Positions 34,694 through 43,118 of a stretch of 64,000 nt of DNA are shown in pieces. The DNA is taken from contig NZ_SLWR01000009.1 of assembly GCF_004345665.1 (NCBI RefSeq), positions 62,001 through 126,000 on the forward strand. The letters are read 5' to 3'. Both the position numbers and the translations under genes were made by a program. Below the pieces are notes generated by a model. That model was not told where the DNA came from. It did no database searches and worked only from the letters and a program-made list of their open reading frames with translations. Source of the DNA: Kribbella antiqua. Lineage in GTDB: Bacteria; Actinomycetota; Actinomycetes; Propionibacteriales; Kribbellaceae. How positions within the stretch are numbered: the first letter of the stretch is position 1; the number at the start of each line of letters is the position of its first letter.

Positions 34694-35116
34694 TTAGACG
34701 CCCCAGGGCCCTGACCGGCGATAGCCCGCGAGCATCGCCGCAGCAAGCCCCATTTGGATCACACCGATAACGCCCTGCACCACGATGTACCATTCCGGGC
34801 CTTCAGGCGCCATTCGCCCTGACAACTCAAGCACCGCAATGGGTACTCGGGCCAGCCCAGCGGCAAACGCTAAGAGGACCAGCCAGAAGAGCCAGCGCCA
34901 CCGCCTCAGCACGCCGATCGCCAGCACAATCAAGAAGCCCAAGAGCCCCACCAAGAAAGCGATGATCACCGGCGTGCCGGTGCCTGGCATCCGGCGTAGC
35001 GTCACCTCGCGGACGGCCGGTGACACCGCGAGCATCACGACGAGAGCGACCCACGCAAACGCGAAGAACACAAGCACCAGGCCTTGAGTCCGGTTGATCT
35101 CAGGACGCGGGGCCAC
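34694..35116 (-). CDS. Four-helix membrane protein, 140 aa
   Basis: Four hydrophobic segments: GLVLVFFAFAWVALVVMLAV, VIIAFLVGLLGFLIVLAIGVL, WLFWLVLLAFAAGLARV and YIVVQGVIGVIQMGLAAAML. N- and C-termini are short and basic, so both are probably cytoplasmic. No family assigned; similar small membrane proteins are common in actinobacteria. Start GTG 35116. Confidence 0.7.
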   Translation of the reverse strand: MAPRPEINRTQGLVLVFFAFAWVALVVMLAVSPAVREVTLRRMPGTGTPVIIAFLVGLLGFLIVLAIGVLRRWRWLFWLVLLAFAAGLARVPIAVLELSGRMAPEGPEWYIVVQGVIGVIQMGLAAAMLAGYRRSGPWGV

Positions 35117-35192
35117 GGGGCGCTCCTCAACTAGTGCAGGTTGCGGGTTGGCGAACGTTAAACACGGTGCGATCGTGTCACAGCGGATACGC

Positions 35193-35227
35193 CAACATCG
35201 CTGATCGCGGCATGAGAGTGCGTTTCG
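35193..35227 (+). repeat. Dispersed palindromic repeat
   Basis: AACATCGCTGATCGCGGCATG and GAGAGTGCGTTTCG: right arm of the type seen at 24301 and 33018. The 250-nt gap 35117-35367 holds nothing else. Confidence 0.45.
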
Positions 35228-35367
35228 TCGGACACCGCTGTCCGCCTAGGGACGTGGGTAGGCGCGGTGAGCCTTTAGGAAGCGCTGCGCACGTCATCGC
35301 CCAGCGACACCAGGGGAACCGGACGGAGACCGCGTTTGATCCATAGCGAGCGGGGTACCGCAACGGC

Positions 35368-35805
35368 ATGCCTCACGTTGTCGTCGACGTAGACGCCGAT
35401 GTTCCGGCCGAGCGGATGATGGCGGCGGCCACCGACTTCAGCGAGCGAAGGCCTGAGTTGTGGCCGAACATCTCTCGCGAGTTCTGGCAGCTGCACGACC
35501 ATGGCGCGAACTGGGCTGAGGCAACTGAGGGTAGCCCGGCCGTGTGGGCACGCGAGCGGTACGAATGGTCAGAGAACCGTGTCGTGGGCACGACACAGGA
35601 TTCGAACGTGTGGCAGCCCGGTGGAACATGGACATTAACCGTCGAGCCGCGCAACGGCGCCCGCAGTCACATCCGGCTGGTCCTGGATCGACGCTGGAAG
35701 GGCAAGGGCTGGCTCTTCTATGTCCCGGTGGCGCTATTCGGCCGACAAATGTTCAAGAGGAACTTGCAGAAGACGTTGAACGTGCTCGCGTCCAGCCGTA
35801 GGTGA
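35368..35805 (+). CDS. SRPBCC-like hypothetical protein, 145 aa
   Basis: MPHVVVDVDADVPAERMMAA, a tryptophan-rich middle (ELWPNISREFWQLHD, WAEATEG, WARERYEW) and strands ending in SHIRLVLDRRWKGKGWLFY fit the START/SRPBCC helix-grip fold that binds hydrophobic ligands. The C-terminal helix is basic (MFKRNLQKTLNVLASSRR). Ligand unknown. Single gene between repeats. Confidence 0.65.
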   Translation: MPHVVVDVDADVPAERMMAAATDFSERRPELWPNISREFWQLHDHGANWAEATEGSPAVWARERYEWSENRVVGTTQDSNVWQPGGTWTLTVEPRNGARSHIRLVLDRRWKGKGWLFYVPVALFGRQMFKRNLQKTLNVLASSRR

Positions 35806-35927
35806 GGCGGGCTGCGGCCGCTCTCAGACTTCCCAGGGCAAGGGCATGTCGGGCCGATTTGTTGCCGTTCTGTTTGGGGTCATCCGGTCCTTTTGCTCCG
35901 GTAGGCTCCGGGGCGGACTTCACACAA

Positions 35928-35980
35928 GCACGCCCGGTCATCGGCATGACCGCGCGATCAGCGGCAATTGAGTGTGCCTC
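35928..35980 (+). repeat. Dispersed palindromic repeat
   Basis: Left arm GGTCATCGGCATGACCGCG is nearly exact; the right arm is altered (CAGCGGCAATTGAGTG). Confidence 0.7.
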
Positions 35981-36195
35981 GCGGACACGTGCGGGACACT
36001 GGGTCAATCCACTCAACCGGCGCCGCTGGCGCGCCCGAGGCTCTGCCAAACCGTCGCTAGGAAAGAGCGGCACGTGGAACGCCGCACGCGTGGTCTGCGA
36101 TTGAGACCTCACATGTGCAGCGCCGGACCCAGCTCCACCCAATCGGCTCATGCCCCGCCAGGTTCGGGACCTCCCTCTACGCGGCTAGATCTGGG

Positions 36196-36231
36196 CGAGC
36201 GTAGCCGCCCTCTGCGGCATGAGCGGACATC
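36196..36231 (+). repeat. Dispersed palindromic repeat
   Basis: Right arm TGCGGCATGAGCGGACATC is nearly exact; the left arm is decayed. Confidence 0.6.
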
Positions 36232-36263
36232 TATCAGCCTGACGGTCCGCTACCTTTCGGAGG

Positions 36264-36386
36264 GTGGACGATCCCGAACGCCCCAGTGGGCGACTCGTCG
36301 AGCAACGCATGCGCAACCGCGCCATGGAAGCATTGGTTGCCCTCAGAGAAGGCGACTCGGGCGTTCGTAGCGTCGGGCGTAGGTGA
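36264..36386 (+). other. N-terminal gene fragment, 40 codons
   Basis: GTG 36264 opens DDPERPSGRLVEQRMRNRAM and MEALVALREGDSGVRSVG, then stops. This looks like the beginning of a longer actinobacterial protein that has lost the rest. TACCTT at 36251-36256 lies 7 nt before the GTG, so the promoter was kept. A repeat copy ends 32 nt upstream. Confidence 0.4.
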
Positions 36387-36396
36387 GGGGTCAGGG

Positions 36397-37521
36397 ATGG
36401 AGCCGACGGAGAATCAGGGCCCTTATCAGCCACGAACGCCGCCGATGGCCGAGGACGATCCGGTTGTGCAGTGGCTGCTGCAGGGCGATCCGGCGATCCG
36501 CTGGCAGGTGCTTCGCGACCTCCTCAACGCCTCGGAGACCGAGGTGGCGACCGAGCGAGCGCGGGTGGAGCACGAGGGCTGGGGTGCTCGGCTGCTGGCG
36601 CTGCGGGCTCCTGATGGCCTGTGGGCGAACGGGGCCTACTTTCCGGGTACCGCGGCGTTCGCAGCGGCCACTGCGCGGGCTCTGGCTGCCGGTGAGCCAC
36701 CACCGCCTTTCCCGTCGCCCGACGCGGAACCGGCCGAGGCACCGACCGACGGGTCGAGTGCCGAGCCGGGCCAGCCGTGGACCGCGACGTACCCGGTCCT
36801 GCTCGACCTGTGCCACCTGGGCATGCCCCCGGACAGTCCGGTGATGCAAGAGACCGCACACCTGGTGGCCCGCAACTGCCGCTGGGAGTACGACGGACTG
36901 CCGTTCTTCGCCGGCGAGGTGGACTGCTGCATCAACGCCGGCACGATCCTGATCGGTGCCTACCTGGGCGTCGACGTCGACCCGGTGGTGCAGCGACTCG
37001 TGGCCGACCAGATGCCGGATGGTGGCTGGAACTGCTGGGCCGAGACGCGCCCAGCGCCGGCATCTTTCGCAAGCACCCTGGACGTGATCGACGCTCTGCT
37101 GAGGTGGGAGCGCCATACCGGCGGATCTGAGGAGGTCCGCCGGGCTCGCCGGAGCGGAGAGGAGTACTTGCTCCGGCGCAACCTCTTCCGGTCGTTACGC
37201 ACGGGCGAGGTGGTCAACCCGCAGTGGGCATTGTTCTCCTACCCCCCACGCTGGCACTACGACCTGCTCAAGGCCACGGAGTACTTCGCCCGGCGTGGGG
37301 GCACTCCGGATCCGCGGCTGACCGAAGCGATCGAACGCGTCCGCGCAAAGCGCCGACCCGACGGGCGTTGGCTGCTCGAGAACAGCCACTCCGGCGCGGT
37401 CCACTTCCGGTTCGAGGAACCCGACGGCACGCCTAGCCGGTGGAACACCTTGAGGGCGCTCCGGGTGCTGCGCTGGTACGACGCGTCCGCCCACTCCGGC
37501 AGCGCGAGCCAGGCGTCTTGA
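36397..37521 (+). CDS. Squalene-cyclase-like alpha-toroid protein
   Basis: 374 aa. VVQWLLQGDPAIRWQVLRDLL at the N-terminus, ARLLALRAPDGLWANGAYF, VQRLVADQMPDGGWNCWAE and RVRAKRRPDGRWLLEN are QW-like repeats of the terpene cyclase/prenyltransferase toroid fold. The DxDD motif of true squalene-hopene cyclases is not visible, so enzymatic cyclisation is unlikely to be certain. Start ATG 36397 has GAGGGG upstream; an internal ATG near residue 17 (MAEDDPVV) is an alternative. Function in the cell is unknown. Confidence 0.75.
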   Translation: MEPTENQGPYQPRTPPMAEDDPVVQWLLQGDPAIRWQVLRDLLNASETEVATERARVEHEGWGARLLALRAPDGLWANGAYFPGTAAFAAATARALAAGEPPPPFPSPDAEPAEAPTDGSSAEPGQPWTATYPVLLDLCHLGMPPDSPVMQETAHLVARNCRWEYDGLPFFAGEVDCCINAGTILIGAYLGVDVDPVVQRLVADQMPDGGWNCWAETRPAPASFASTLDVIDALLRWERHTGGSEEVRRARRSGEEYLLRRNLFRSLRTGEVVNPQWALFSYPPRWHYDLLKATEYFARRGGTPDPRLTEAIERVRAKRRPDGRWLLENSHSGAVHFRFEEPDGTPSRWNTLRALRVLRWYDASAHSGSASQAS

Positions 37522-37831
37522 CGACAGGTGACGACATCACGTCGACGGTGGCAGTTGAGCCGTTCCGTTGGAGGAACCATCAGCGGGGAACGCGACTTGC
37601 CACCGGGCAAGGCGCACGACCGAGGGTCCCACTAGACCCGTCCTGCTCCCGGGTACCGCACCGGAGCCCTATGCGGGACTGCGGCGGACCCTCGCATGCG
37701 ACGCACGCTCGTCGGCAGTTCCGTGCTTCACGGACAGCGGCATGAGCGGTCAGGCGATGCAGTCGGTCGGCGGCGTGCCCCCAGCACGACGCACAGGAGG
37801 GGCGCTGGGACACTCCGATAGCAGTCGGCGG
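37522..37831 (+). other. Gap with one repeat copy
   Basis: No gene seen besides the repeat at 37701. Confidence 0.5.
37701..37752 (+). repeat. Dispersed palindromic repeat, pair member 1
   Basis: CGCTCGTCGGCAGTTCC and CAGCGGCATGAGCGG. It shares an identical 28-nt core with the copy at 38675, on the other side of the peptidase S51 gene. Confidence 0.7.
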
Positions 37832-38500
37832 CTATGCGGGGAAGGCCCTCCAGTGTCCTTCGGAGATGACCTCGATGGTCCCTTCGGTCACCTTGATGGC
37901 GGTCTGGTCGTCGATCGCGTACGCCGGACCTGCGATGTCGGCGGCCCATCTCTCCGCATCGGCCATGGTGTTCCCCGGCATGAGCTCGTGGTCCAGGTGC
38001 GGGTAGATCGAGAAGTCGACGACCGCGAGCGTGCGGTCGTCCAGGGCAGACGGCCACGAGACGAAGTCGTCACCGATCCGCGGTGTCATCACCATGCTGC
38101 CGGCACTCATCCCTACCCAGACCGTCTCGGGTAGCGACGAGATGACGTCCGACAGCCCTGACTCCCGTATCCAGTGACACAGGTACGTCGTCTCGCCGCC
38201 GTCCACCAGCAGCACGTCGGCCTCTCGGACCCACGGCACCCACCGCTCCTCGCCGATGCTGGGCAGCGCGGTGAGCTCCAGGACGCCCACGGATGCCCAG
38301 CCCAGGCTGGTCATCATGTGAAACGGAGGCTCGCCAGCGACGGAGCTTCGCACCGAGGCGGGCCCGAGCATCGGGTGGCCCCACTGCGCCGTGGGGATGC
38401 AGAGCGCACGGGACTCGGAGATCGGCTTGCCCAGCAGATCGACCAGTGCATCGCGGATGCTCTCATTCGTAACGCCTCCGGATGTGAGAAGGAGCTTCAC
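37832..38500 (-). CDS. Peptidase S51 family protein
   Basis: 222 aa. VKLLLTSGGVTNESIRDALVDLL starts the class-I glutamine-amidotransferase-like fold; the nucleophile is Ser in WVGMSAGSMVM, preceded by VLLVDGGETTYLCHW, as in aspartyl dipeptidase PepE. It should cleave Asp-X dipeptides or act as a related hydrolase in the cytosol. GTG 38500 is chosen because GGGAGG lies 5 nt upstream and the first residues match the family; ATG 38539 would add 13 unmatched residues. It is bracketed by two nearly identical repeat copies in direct orientation. Confidence 0.82.
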   Translation of the reverse strand: MKLLLTSGGVTNESIRDALVDLLGKPISESRALCIPTAQWGHPMLGPASVRSSVAGEPPFHMMTSLGWASVGVLELTALPSIGEERWVPWVREADVLLVDGGETTYLCHWIRESGLSDVISSLPETVWVGMSAGSMVMTPRIGDDFVSWPSALDDRTLAVVDFSIYPHLDHELMPGNTMADAERWAADIAGPAYAIDDQTAIKVTEGTIEVISEGHWRAFPA

Positions 38501-39001
38501 AAGGCCTCCCGAGTTGAGTGCGACGGATTCGTGTGACATAGGCACCGCGGACGCGCCATCGCCTGACTCCTTGTCCTGCCCTGTGACACCCTCATCTGGC
38601 CGCCCTTCACCTGTTCTAGGAACACTACGTTCCGGATCCGACAACCCTGCCAGGAGATTCGGTGGGCCTCCGCATGCGCGCACTGTCATCGGAAGTTCCG
38701 TGCTTCACGGACAGCGGCATGTGCGGACGTTCCGACGGTGCTATCGCCAGACGGTGCCGTCCTCGTCCGTGAGGTCCTCGAGCGAGACCAGCGACTCTCC
38801 ACTGGCCGAACAATCCCTCACGATGGGCGCCCACCAGCTTCGGCCCAGGCTCGAAGTTCAATGGGGGCGCCGCAGACCTGAGAGACCACGGGCTGACGGT
38901 ACAAAAGCTCCTGCTCCTCGACACCGGCGCTCGATCCGCGGCAGAGTCGGACGCCGCGCTCCGACGGCGGCAGAGTCGCAGCCGTGCCGTGAGAGGGAGG
39001 T
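38501..39001 (+). other. Gap with a repeat and a gene fragment
   Basis: Besides the repeat at 38675 the minus strand has an open piece at 38741-38857 (SWWAPIVRDCSASGESLVSL, EDLTDEDGTVW) without a start and bounded upstream by a stop: probably the tail of a lost gene. Confidence 0.4.
38675..38732 (+). repeat. Dispersed palindromic repeat, pair member 2
   Basis: CACTGTCATCGGAAGTTCC and CAGCGGCATGTGCGGACGTTC; identical over 28 nt to the copy at 37701. Confidence 0.75.
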
Positions 39002-39817
39002 CTATCCTTTGCGCCGCCTCGCCGTCGTGAGGACGGTGTTCCCATCGAACACCAACTCCGCGCTCCTGACGAAGGACTGCCATCCGGCCACGACGTCGTG
39101 TTCCAGTGCGGCCAGCTTCGCGTCGTCGAGCGGCGCGATCGCGGCGACCAGGGGGGTGCTGTGGACGTACTGCCAGAGAAACTCTGCCGGCGCGGGCAGG
39201 GTAACCGTCAACACTTTCGACCGGACGTCAATGTCGTCGAACCCGGCGTCGGTCGCCAGCGTCTGAAGCTGCTCCGGGTCGTACAGCGAGAACACCGCGC
39301 GCATGAAGCCCGCCACTTCGGGCGACACGTGCCGCGCGAGCGCCTGCTCGAGGACCGCGAACAGCGGCGGAGTCGGGCCGACCGTTGCGATGGCGACACG
39401 CCCGCCGGGTGCGAGGACGCGGTGCATCTCGCGAAGAGCCGATTGCTTGTCTTCGACGAATTGCAGGCCGAGTGAACTGACGACGACGTCGAAGGCGCCA
39501 TCGGGCAGCGGCAGCGCTGCCGCGTCCCCCTCGTGCCAGTCGATCTCGGCTGTGTTCGCGCGCGCGATCTCCAGCATGCCGGGGCTGAGGTCGAGGCCAG
39601 CTACCGATCCGCTCGGCCCGACCTGTTCGGCGGCGCGGCGAGCCACGACCCCGGTGCCGCATGCGATGTCGAGTACCCGCTCACCGACGCGCAGATCGGC
39701 CGCGTCGAGCAGCGCGCTGGCCCAGGCGGTTCCGATCGTTGGGACGAAGAACCGCTCGTAGTTCTCGACGGGGTTGCCGCTGTGCTGCTTCCACAATCCC
39801 GTAGTCGTGCTGGTCAT
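39002..39817 (-). CDS. Class I SAM-dependent methyltransferase (UbiE-like)
   Basis: 271 aa. YERFFVPTIGTAWASALLDAA leads into motif I VLDIACGTGVVARRAAE near residue 48, then GLDLSPGMLEIAR, WHEGDAAALPLPDGAFDVVV and VLAPGGRVAIAT. The order and spacing match UbiE/MenG-type methyltransferases acting on small molecules. ATG 39817 has GGAGG 8 nt upstream. It is divergent from the AraC-type regulator at 39944 with 126 nt between them, which suggests that the regulator controls it. Confidence 0.87.
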   Translation of the reverse strand: MTSTTTGLWKQHSGNPVENYERFFVPTIGTAWASALLDAADLRVGERVLDIACGTGVVARRAAEQVGPSGSVAGLDLSPGMLEIARANTAEIDWHEGDAAALPLPDGAFDVVVSSLGLQFVEDKQSALREMHRVLAPGGRVAIATVGPTPPLFAVLEQALARHVSPEVAGFMRAVFSLYDPEQLQTLATDAGFDDIDVRSKVLTVTLPAPAEFLWQYVHSTPLVAAIAPLDDAKLAALEHDVVAGWQSFVRSAELVFDGNTVLTTARRRKG

Positions 39818-39943
39818 CTCGATACACCTCCAGATAGCGTCTTCTTCCGGCTGGTGACACCATTGATCGTGGTGGCGAGGCCCGCCGCCAGCCATGACGG
39901 TTAAGCCGAAAGACCTGATGAAGACGCCGAGGTTGGTCGGGCG

Positions 39944-40888
39944 ATGACCGAGGGCGCAAGCGCTCCCGTCGAGCCGCTGAACGACGCGCTCGAGCGCATC
40001 CGCCTCGAGGGCGCCATCTTCATGCGCTGCGAGTTCACCGAACGCTGGGCGCTGTCCGACCTGGGTGGCCCGATGTTCGCCGCGATGATGCATCCTGGCG
40101 CCGAGCGCCTGGTCCTGTTCCACGTCGTGGCATCGGGCCGCTGCTGGGTTTCGACCCCCGACGGCGAGCGCACCTGGGCCAACACCGGCGAAGTGATCGT
40201 GCTCCCGTACGGCGACAAATTCCTTGTCGGTGGCCAAGACCCGGTCGAGCCCGCGTCGGTCATGACCGTCGTCCCCCCGCCGCCGTGGCACGAGATGCCG
40301 ACGCTCCGCCACGGCGAGGGCGGCTCCCGGACGGACATCGTGTGCGGGTGCCTGTACTCCGAGGACCCACTGTTCGACCCTGACTTGAAGGCATTCCCTC
40401 CCGCGTTCGTCGTACCTGCTACGGACGGCCCTGCGCGATCGTGGTTCGACGCCAGCATCGCCTACGCCCTCGAGCAAGCTCCCGGTGGCGGGGGGATTCG
40501 ACGGACGAAGCTGCCCGAGATGCTGATCATCGAGGTGCTGCGCCTCTACCTGTCAACCGCGCCCGGGGCTGACCGGGGCTGGCTCGCGGCCGTGCGTGAC
40601 CCGGTACTCGCCCCCGCGATGAAGGCTATCCACGGGCACCCTGGACGCAGGTGGACCGTCGAGGACCTCGCCAGGGAAACGGCGGTCTCGCGGTCATCGC
40701 TCGACGCTCGCTTCCGCGAGGTCCTTGGCCTATCGCCGATCCGCTACGTCAACGAGTGGCGCATGCGCGTCGCTCAGGACCTGCTCGCCACCACCGAAAT
40801 GACGGTCGCCGCGATCGCGAGGCGCATCGAGTACGAGTCCGAGGAAGCGTTCAGCCACCCGGATGCTCGCGCGCTGTCATCGGCATGA
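39944..40888 (+). CDS. AraC-family regulator with cupin domain, C-terminally truncated
   Basis: 314 aa. Residues 1-180 form an AraC_binding-6-like cupin (FMRCEFTERWALSDLGGPMF, GAERLVLFHVVASGRCWV, VIVLPYGDKFLVGG). The DNA-binding part has the first helix-turn-helix (WTVEDLARETAVSRSSLDARF) and most of the second (AIARRIEYESEEAFS), but the usual closing segment (xAFKRxFGxxPxxYR) is replaced by seven or so residues encoded by a dispersed repeat, HPDARALSSA. The truncated second motif may abolish or weaken DNA binding. Divergent from a methyltransferase gene. Confidence 0.8.
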   Translation: MTEGASAPVEPLNDALERIRLEGAIFMRCEFTERWALSDLGGPMFAAMMHPGAERLVLFHVVASGRCWVSTPDGERTWANTGEVIVLPYGDKFLVGGQDPVEPASVMTVVPPPPWHEMPTLRHGEGGSRTDIVCGCLYSEDPLFDPDLKAFPPAFVVPATDGPARSWFDASIAYALEQAPGGGGIRRTKLPEMLIIEVLRLYLSTAPGADRGWLAAVRDPVLAPAMKAIHGHPGRRWTVEDLARETAVSRSSLDARFREVLGLSPIRYVNEWRMRVAQDLLATTEMTVAAIARRIEYESEEAFSHPDARALSSA

Positions 40889-40923
40889 CCGCGCTTACTC
40901 TCGGCGGCATGTCAGGATGTTTC
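40868..40923 (+). repeat. Dispersed palindromic repeat overlapping a gene end
   Basis: TGTCATCGGCATGACCGCGC (left arm, nearly exact) and GGCGGCATGTCAGGATGTTTC (right arm, altered). The AraC-type gene stops inside the left arm, and the next gene starts inside the right arm. Confidence 0.8.
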
Positions 40924-41147
40924 GGGTGACGGAGAACCGATTCGTGATTGGTCCGCGGTCGTTCGACGGCTCGTTCCGACTCTTGCGCATGCCGGACGGT
41001 CTGGCACTGAGTGCTCGATCGTGGGATGACGTGTGGGCTGCATGCCCCGAGTTCAACGTCCCGTGGCGTGCCATCGGCTTCAGTGACTTGGTCGTTCGTC
41101 AGCAGGTGCTCGACGTGTGGGGCGATCACCCCGACATGCCGTCATGA
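40917..41147 (+). CDS. Small hypothetical protein, 76 aa
   Basis: MFRVTENRFVIGPRSFDGSF, MPDGLALSARSWDDVWAAC and FSDLVVRQQVLDVWGDHP: a compact soluble protein of normal composition, not recognised. ATG 40917 lies in the right arm of a repeat; GTG 40926 is an alternative start just after it. Confidence 0.5.
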   Translation: MFRVTENRFVIGPRSFDGSFRLLRMPDGLALSARSWDDVWAACPEFNVPWRAIGFSDLVVRQQVLDVWGDHPDMPS

Positions 41148-41217
41148 GCGTCAACGCTCGGATCGCGGCTACTTGTGCGCACTCGACCGCCAATAGCCCC
41201 ACTCCTCGATCGCGTTC

Positions 41218-41952
41218 TCAAACCGCTCGAACTTCGGCGAGCCGCTTGACTGCGTGCTCGTCGTCCCAGCAGACGGCGGCTTCCCATGCGGCCGACGCTT
41301 GCGCTGCGATGTCGTGCGCGCGATCGTCGAGGCCGGCGGCGTTGTCGGGCAGCACGAGGTCGAGGTCGGGGACGTCGACGTGCGACTCGTCCCAGTCGAT
41401 GAGCGCGACCTGGTTCGCGGTCATGCGGACGTTGCCAGGGTTGTTGGGGTTGCCGTGGACAACGCATGTCTGACGTCCGGTGAGCCGCGCCCACGCTGCT
41501 CGGCATCGCGCAACGCTCTCAGGGGGCATCGCGCCGAGGTCGATCTTCGTCCCAGTCGCGGCGTGCAGAAGGTCGGTCGACGATCGCCAGCCGGGGCGCT
41601 GCGGCCAGCCCTGCGTCAACCGATGCAGCTCCCGGAGCGTGCCAGCCACGCGACGCCAGTCGGCCTGCGTCTCGGGCGGTCCGCCATCCAGGTAGGTCAT
41701 CACCACCAGACCGTCGGCGAACAGCCGGCCGTCGGTGGTCGGGATCGGCACCGGCACGGTCAGACCTTCACGGTCGAGGTATTGCAGGAGCTCGGTTTCC
41801 CACGCGAGATCAGCGTCGCTCCTGGCACCGAGACGACCGACCGCGAGGTGCCCGTTGATGCGCACGCTCCACACGTCGTTGGCGACTCCGCCAGCGAGCG
41901 GTTCGATGCGAGCGACGTCTTCACCCCACTGCCCGAGTGCCTCCCACCCCAT
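41218..41952 (-). CDS. Aminoglycoside phosphotransferase-like kinase with altered catalytic motif
   Basis: 244 aa APH/choline-kinase fold. The N-lobe has GGVANDVWSVRINGHLAVGRLG; the catalytic loop reads CVVHGNPNNPGNVRM where the family has HGDxxxxN, so the catalytic aspartate is asparagine. The metal-binding DxD-like motif is kept as LIDWDESHVDVPDLDL. With the catalytic base changed it may be inactive as a kinase or use another residue. Start ATG 41952 (MGWEALGQWGEDVARIEPL). Confidence 0.8.
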   Translation of the reverse strand: MGWEALGQWGEDVARIEPLAGGVANDVWSVRINGHLAVGRLGARSDADLAWETELLQYLDREGLTVPVPIPTTDGRLFADGLVVMTYLDGGPPETQADWRRVAGTLRELHRLTQGWPQRPGWRSSTDLLHAATGTKIDLGAMPPESVARCRAAWARLTGRQTCVVHGNPNNPGNVRMTANQVALIDWDESHVDVPDLDLVLPDNAAGLDDRAHDIAAQASAAWEAAVCWDDEHAVKRLAEVRAV

Positions 41953-41984
41953 GGCGAGATCTTACGGCTTCCGAACTCACTGTT

Positions 41985-42024
41985 CTTGGCATGAGCGACC
42001 AGACAGCGGCATGACCGGATGCTC
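41985..42024 (+). repeat. Dispersed palindromic repeat, divergent
   Basis: TTGGCATGAGCGACCAGACAG and CGGCATGACCGGATGCTC. Confidence 0.5.
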
Positions 42025-42077
42025 AAATGTTCGACGTGGAGCCTGGCAGCCGGTCTCGTGGCCGGTATGTTCGAGGT

Positions 42078-42254
42078 ATGACCGAATCAGCCGATGAGGG
42101 CCGGATCGCACGGCGCGCGGAACTGCTCCCGGAGGAACGAGCTGTCGGCAGTGCTGACCCTGAGCAGCAGGCTCGGGTGATCCTCGAAGACTCGGACGAA
42201 CGAACGGAGCACCCCGAGGAGACCAGGCACGAGTCCACTCAGACCCCCGACTAG
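42078..42254 (+). CDS. Small acidic hypothetical protein, 58 aa
   Basis: MTESADEGRIARRAELLPEE, then ARVILEDSDERTEHPEETRH: a small charged, probably helical and disordered protein type common in actinobacteria. TATGTT at about 42066-42071 ends 6 nt before ATG 42078, a leaderless pattern. Confidence 0.6.
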   Translation: MTESADEGRIARRAELLPEERAVGSADPEQQARVILEDSDERTEHPEETRHESTQTPD

Positions 42255-42489
42255 GCCGTCCGGCGCCCACCGGCGTCGACCATCAGGGCATAGGACTGCA
42301 GTGTGCGCGCTGTCAGCGGACGCCCAGACTGACTAACACCGTCGTACTGGAAAGCGGGTGGGTGACATGACCGGAAGGGCAGGCGCCACGGTTGACCGTC
42401 GTACGTCCCGGTGAGGGGGCGCGCGGGCAGCCTGGGCGGGATCGGCGTCGTGTTCAAGCTCTGGGGCGAGGACACGAACGGAGCGGCCC

Positions 42490-42780
42490 ACGAGTCGCTG
42501 TCGCGCCTAGAGATGTAGACGCCCGTCTGCGGGCCGTTCGCCGTGTCCCACTCGACCGCCACGCGGTGAGCGGCGTTCTCGCTACGCAGCCCGACCCATC
42601 GCGGGCGTGTCTCGGGCGCATCTGGCCCAGGCGGATGAGGCAGATGCCGGCAACCGCGGCGCCACCGACCAGCTGCGGCCGGAACGGGTGGGGAAGCACG
42701 CGGGCTATCACCTCAGGGTCCACCCGGTAATTCACCAGTAGCCGACGCTCGATCAGACCGTGGATCCCAGGAAGCAGCAC
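42490..42780 (-). pseudogene. Fragment of a DUF2071 (YqjF-like) gene
   Basis: The frame from GTG 42780 reads VLLPGIHGLIERRLLVNYRV, ARVLPHPFRPQLVGGAAVAG and ICLIRLGQMRPRH, the start of DUF2071. Near 42600 the family pattern jumps to the next frame (LRSENAAHRVAVEWDTANG, TGVYISRRDSDS) and then stops matching. At least one frameshift and loss of the 3' half make it a pseudogene. The region from 42255 to 42490 has no other gene. Confidence 0.65.
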
Positions 42781-42864
42781 GTTGTCTCCGATCGGTGGTC
42801 TCCGTTGTCCCCACGGAATACCGACCGCCTGAGGAGAACCGGGCTGACAGCAGACTCTCGCACT

Positions 42865-42895
42865 CGCGCGGCCAGCAGCATGACCGGACCTGCGC
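42865..42895 (+). repeat. Dispersed palindromic repeat, partial
   Basis: CCAGCAGCATGACCGGACC; only one half is recognisable. Confidence 0.35.
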
Positions 42896-42924
42896 TGACG
42901 GCCCACGCGGAACCGATGTAACGT

Positions 42925-43059
42925 TCAGCGTTGCTTGTCCGGCGGCACGATCTGAGTCTTGCTCTTGGCCTCTGACTTCGCGTGCTTCTCGGCGCGTTTC
43001 TCCTTGAGAGACTTGCCCGCCTTCTTGGACATGTGTTGCCGAGGCGATTTGTCGGCCAT
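42925..43059 (-). CDS. Small basic hypothetical protein, 44 aa
   Basis: MADKSPRQHMSKKAGKSLKE then KRAEKHAKSEAKSK: a lysine-rich, helical or disordered small protein of a type often seen in actinobacterial genomes. ATG 43059 has AGGAG about 6 nt upstream, which supports translation. Confidence 0.65.
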   Translation of the reverse strand: MADKSPRQHMSKKAGKSLKEKRAEKHAKSEAKSKTQIVPPDKQR

Positions 43060-43118
43060 GACTGCTCCTTGAGCGGAAGCCTGGCTGGCTTCCTGAATCC
43101 ACGGTACGCCGGGATTGG

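Larger units (their letters stand above)
35806..36263 (+). other. Gap holding two repeat copies and no gene
   Basis: Apart from the repeats at 35928 and 36196 no frame has convincing protein character. The segment between the two copies is only about 215 nt and would be an empty cassette in the cassette view. Confidence 0.5.
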
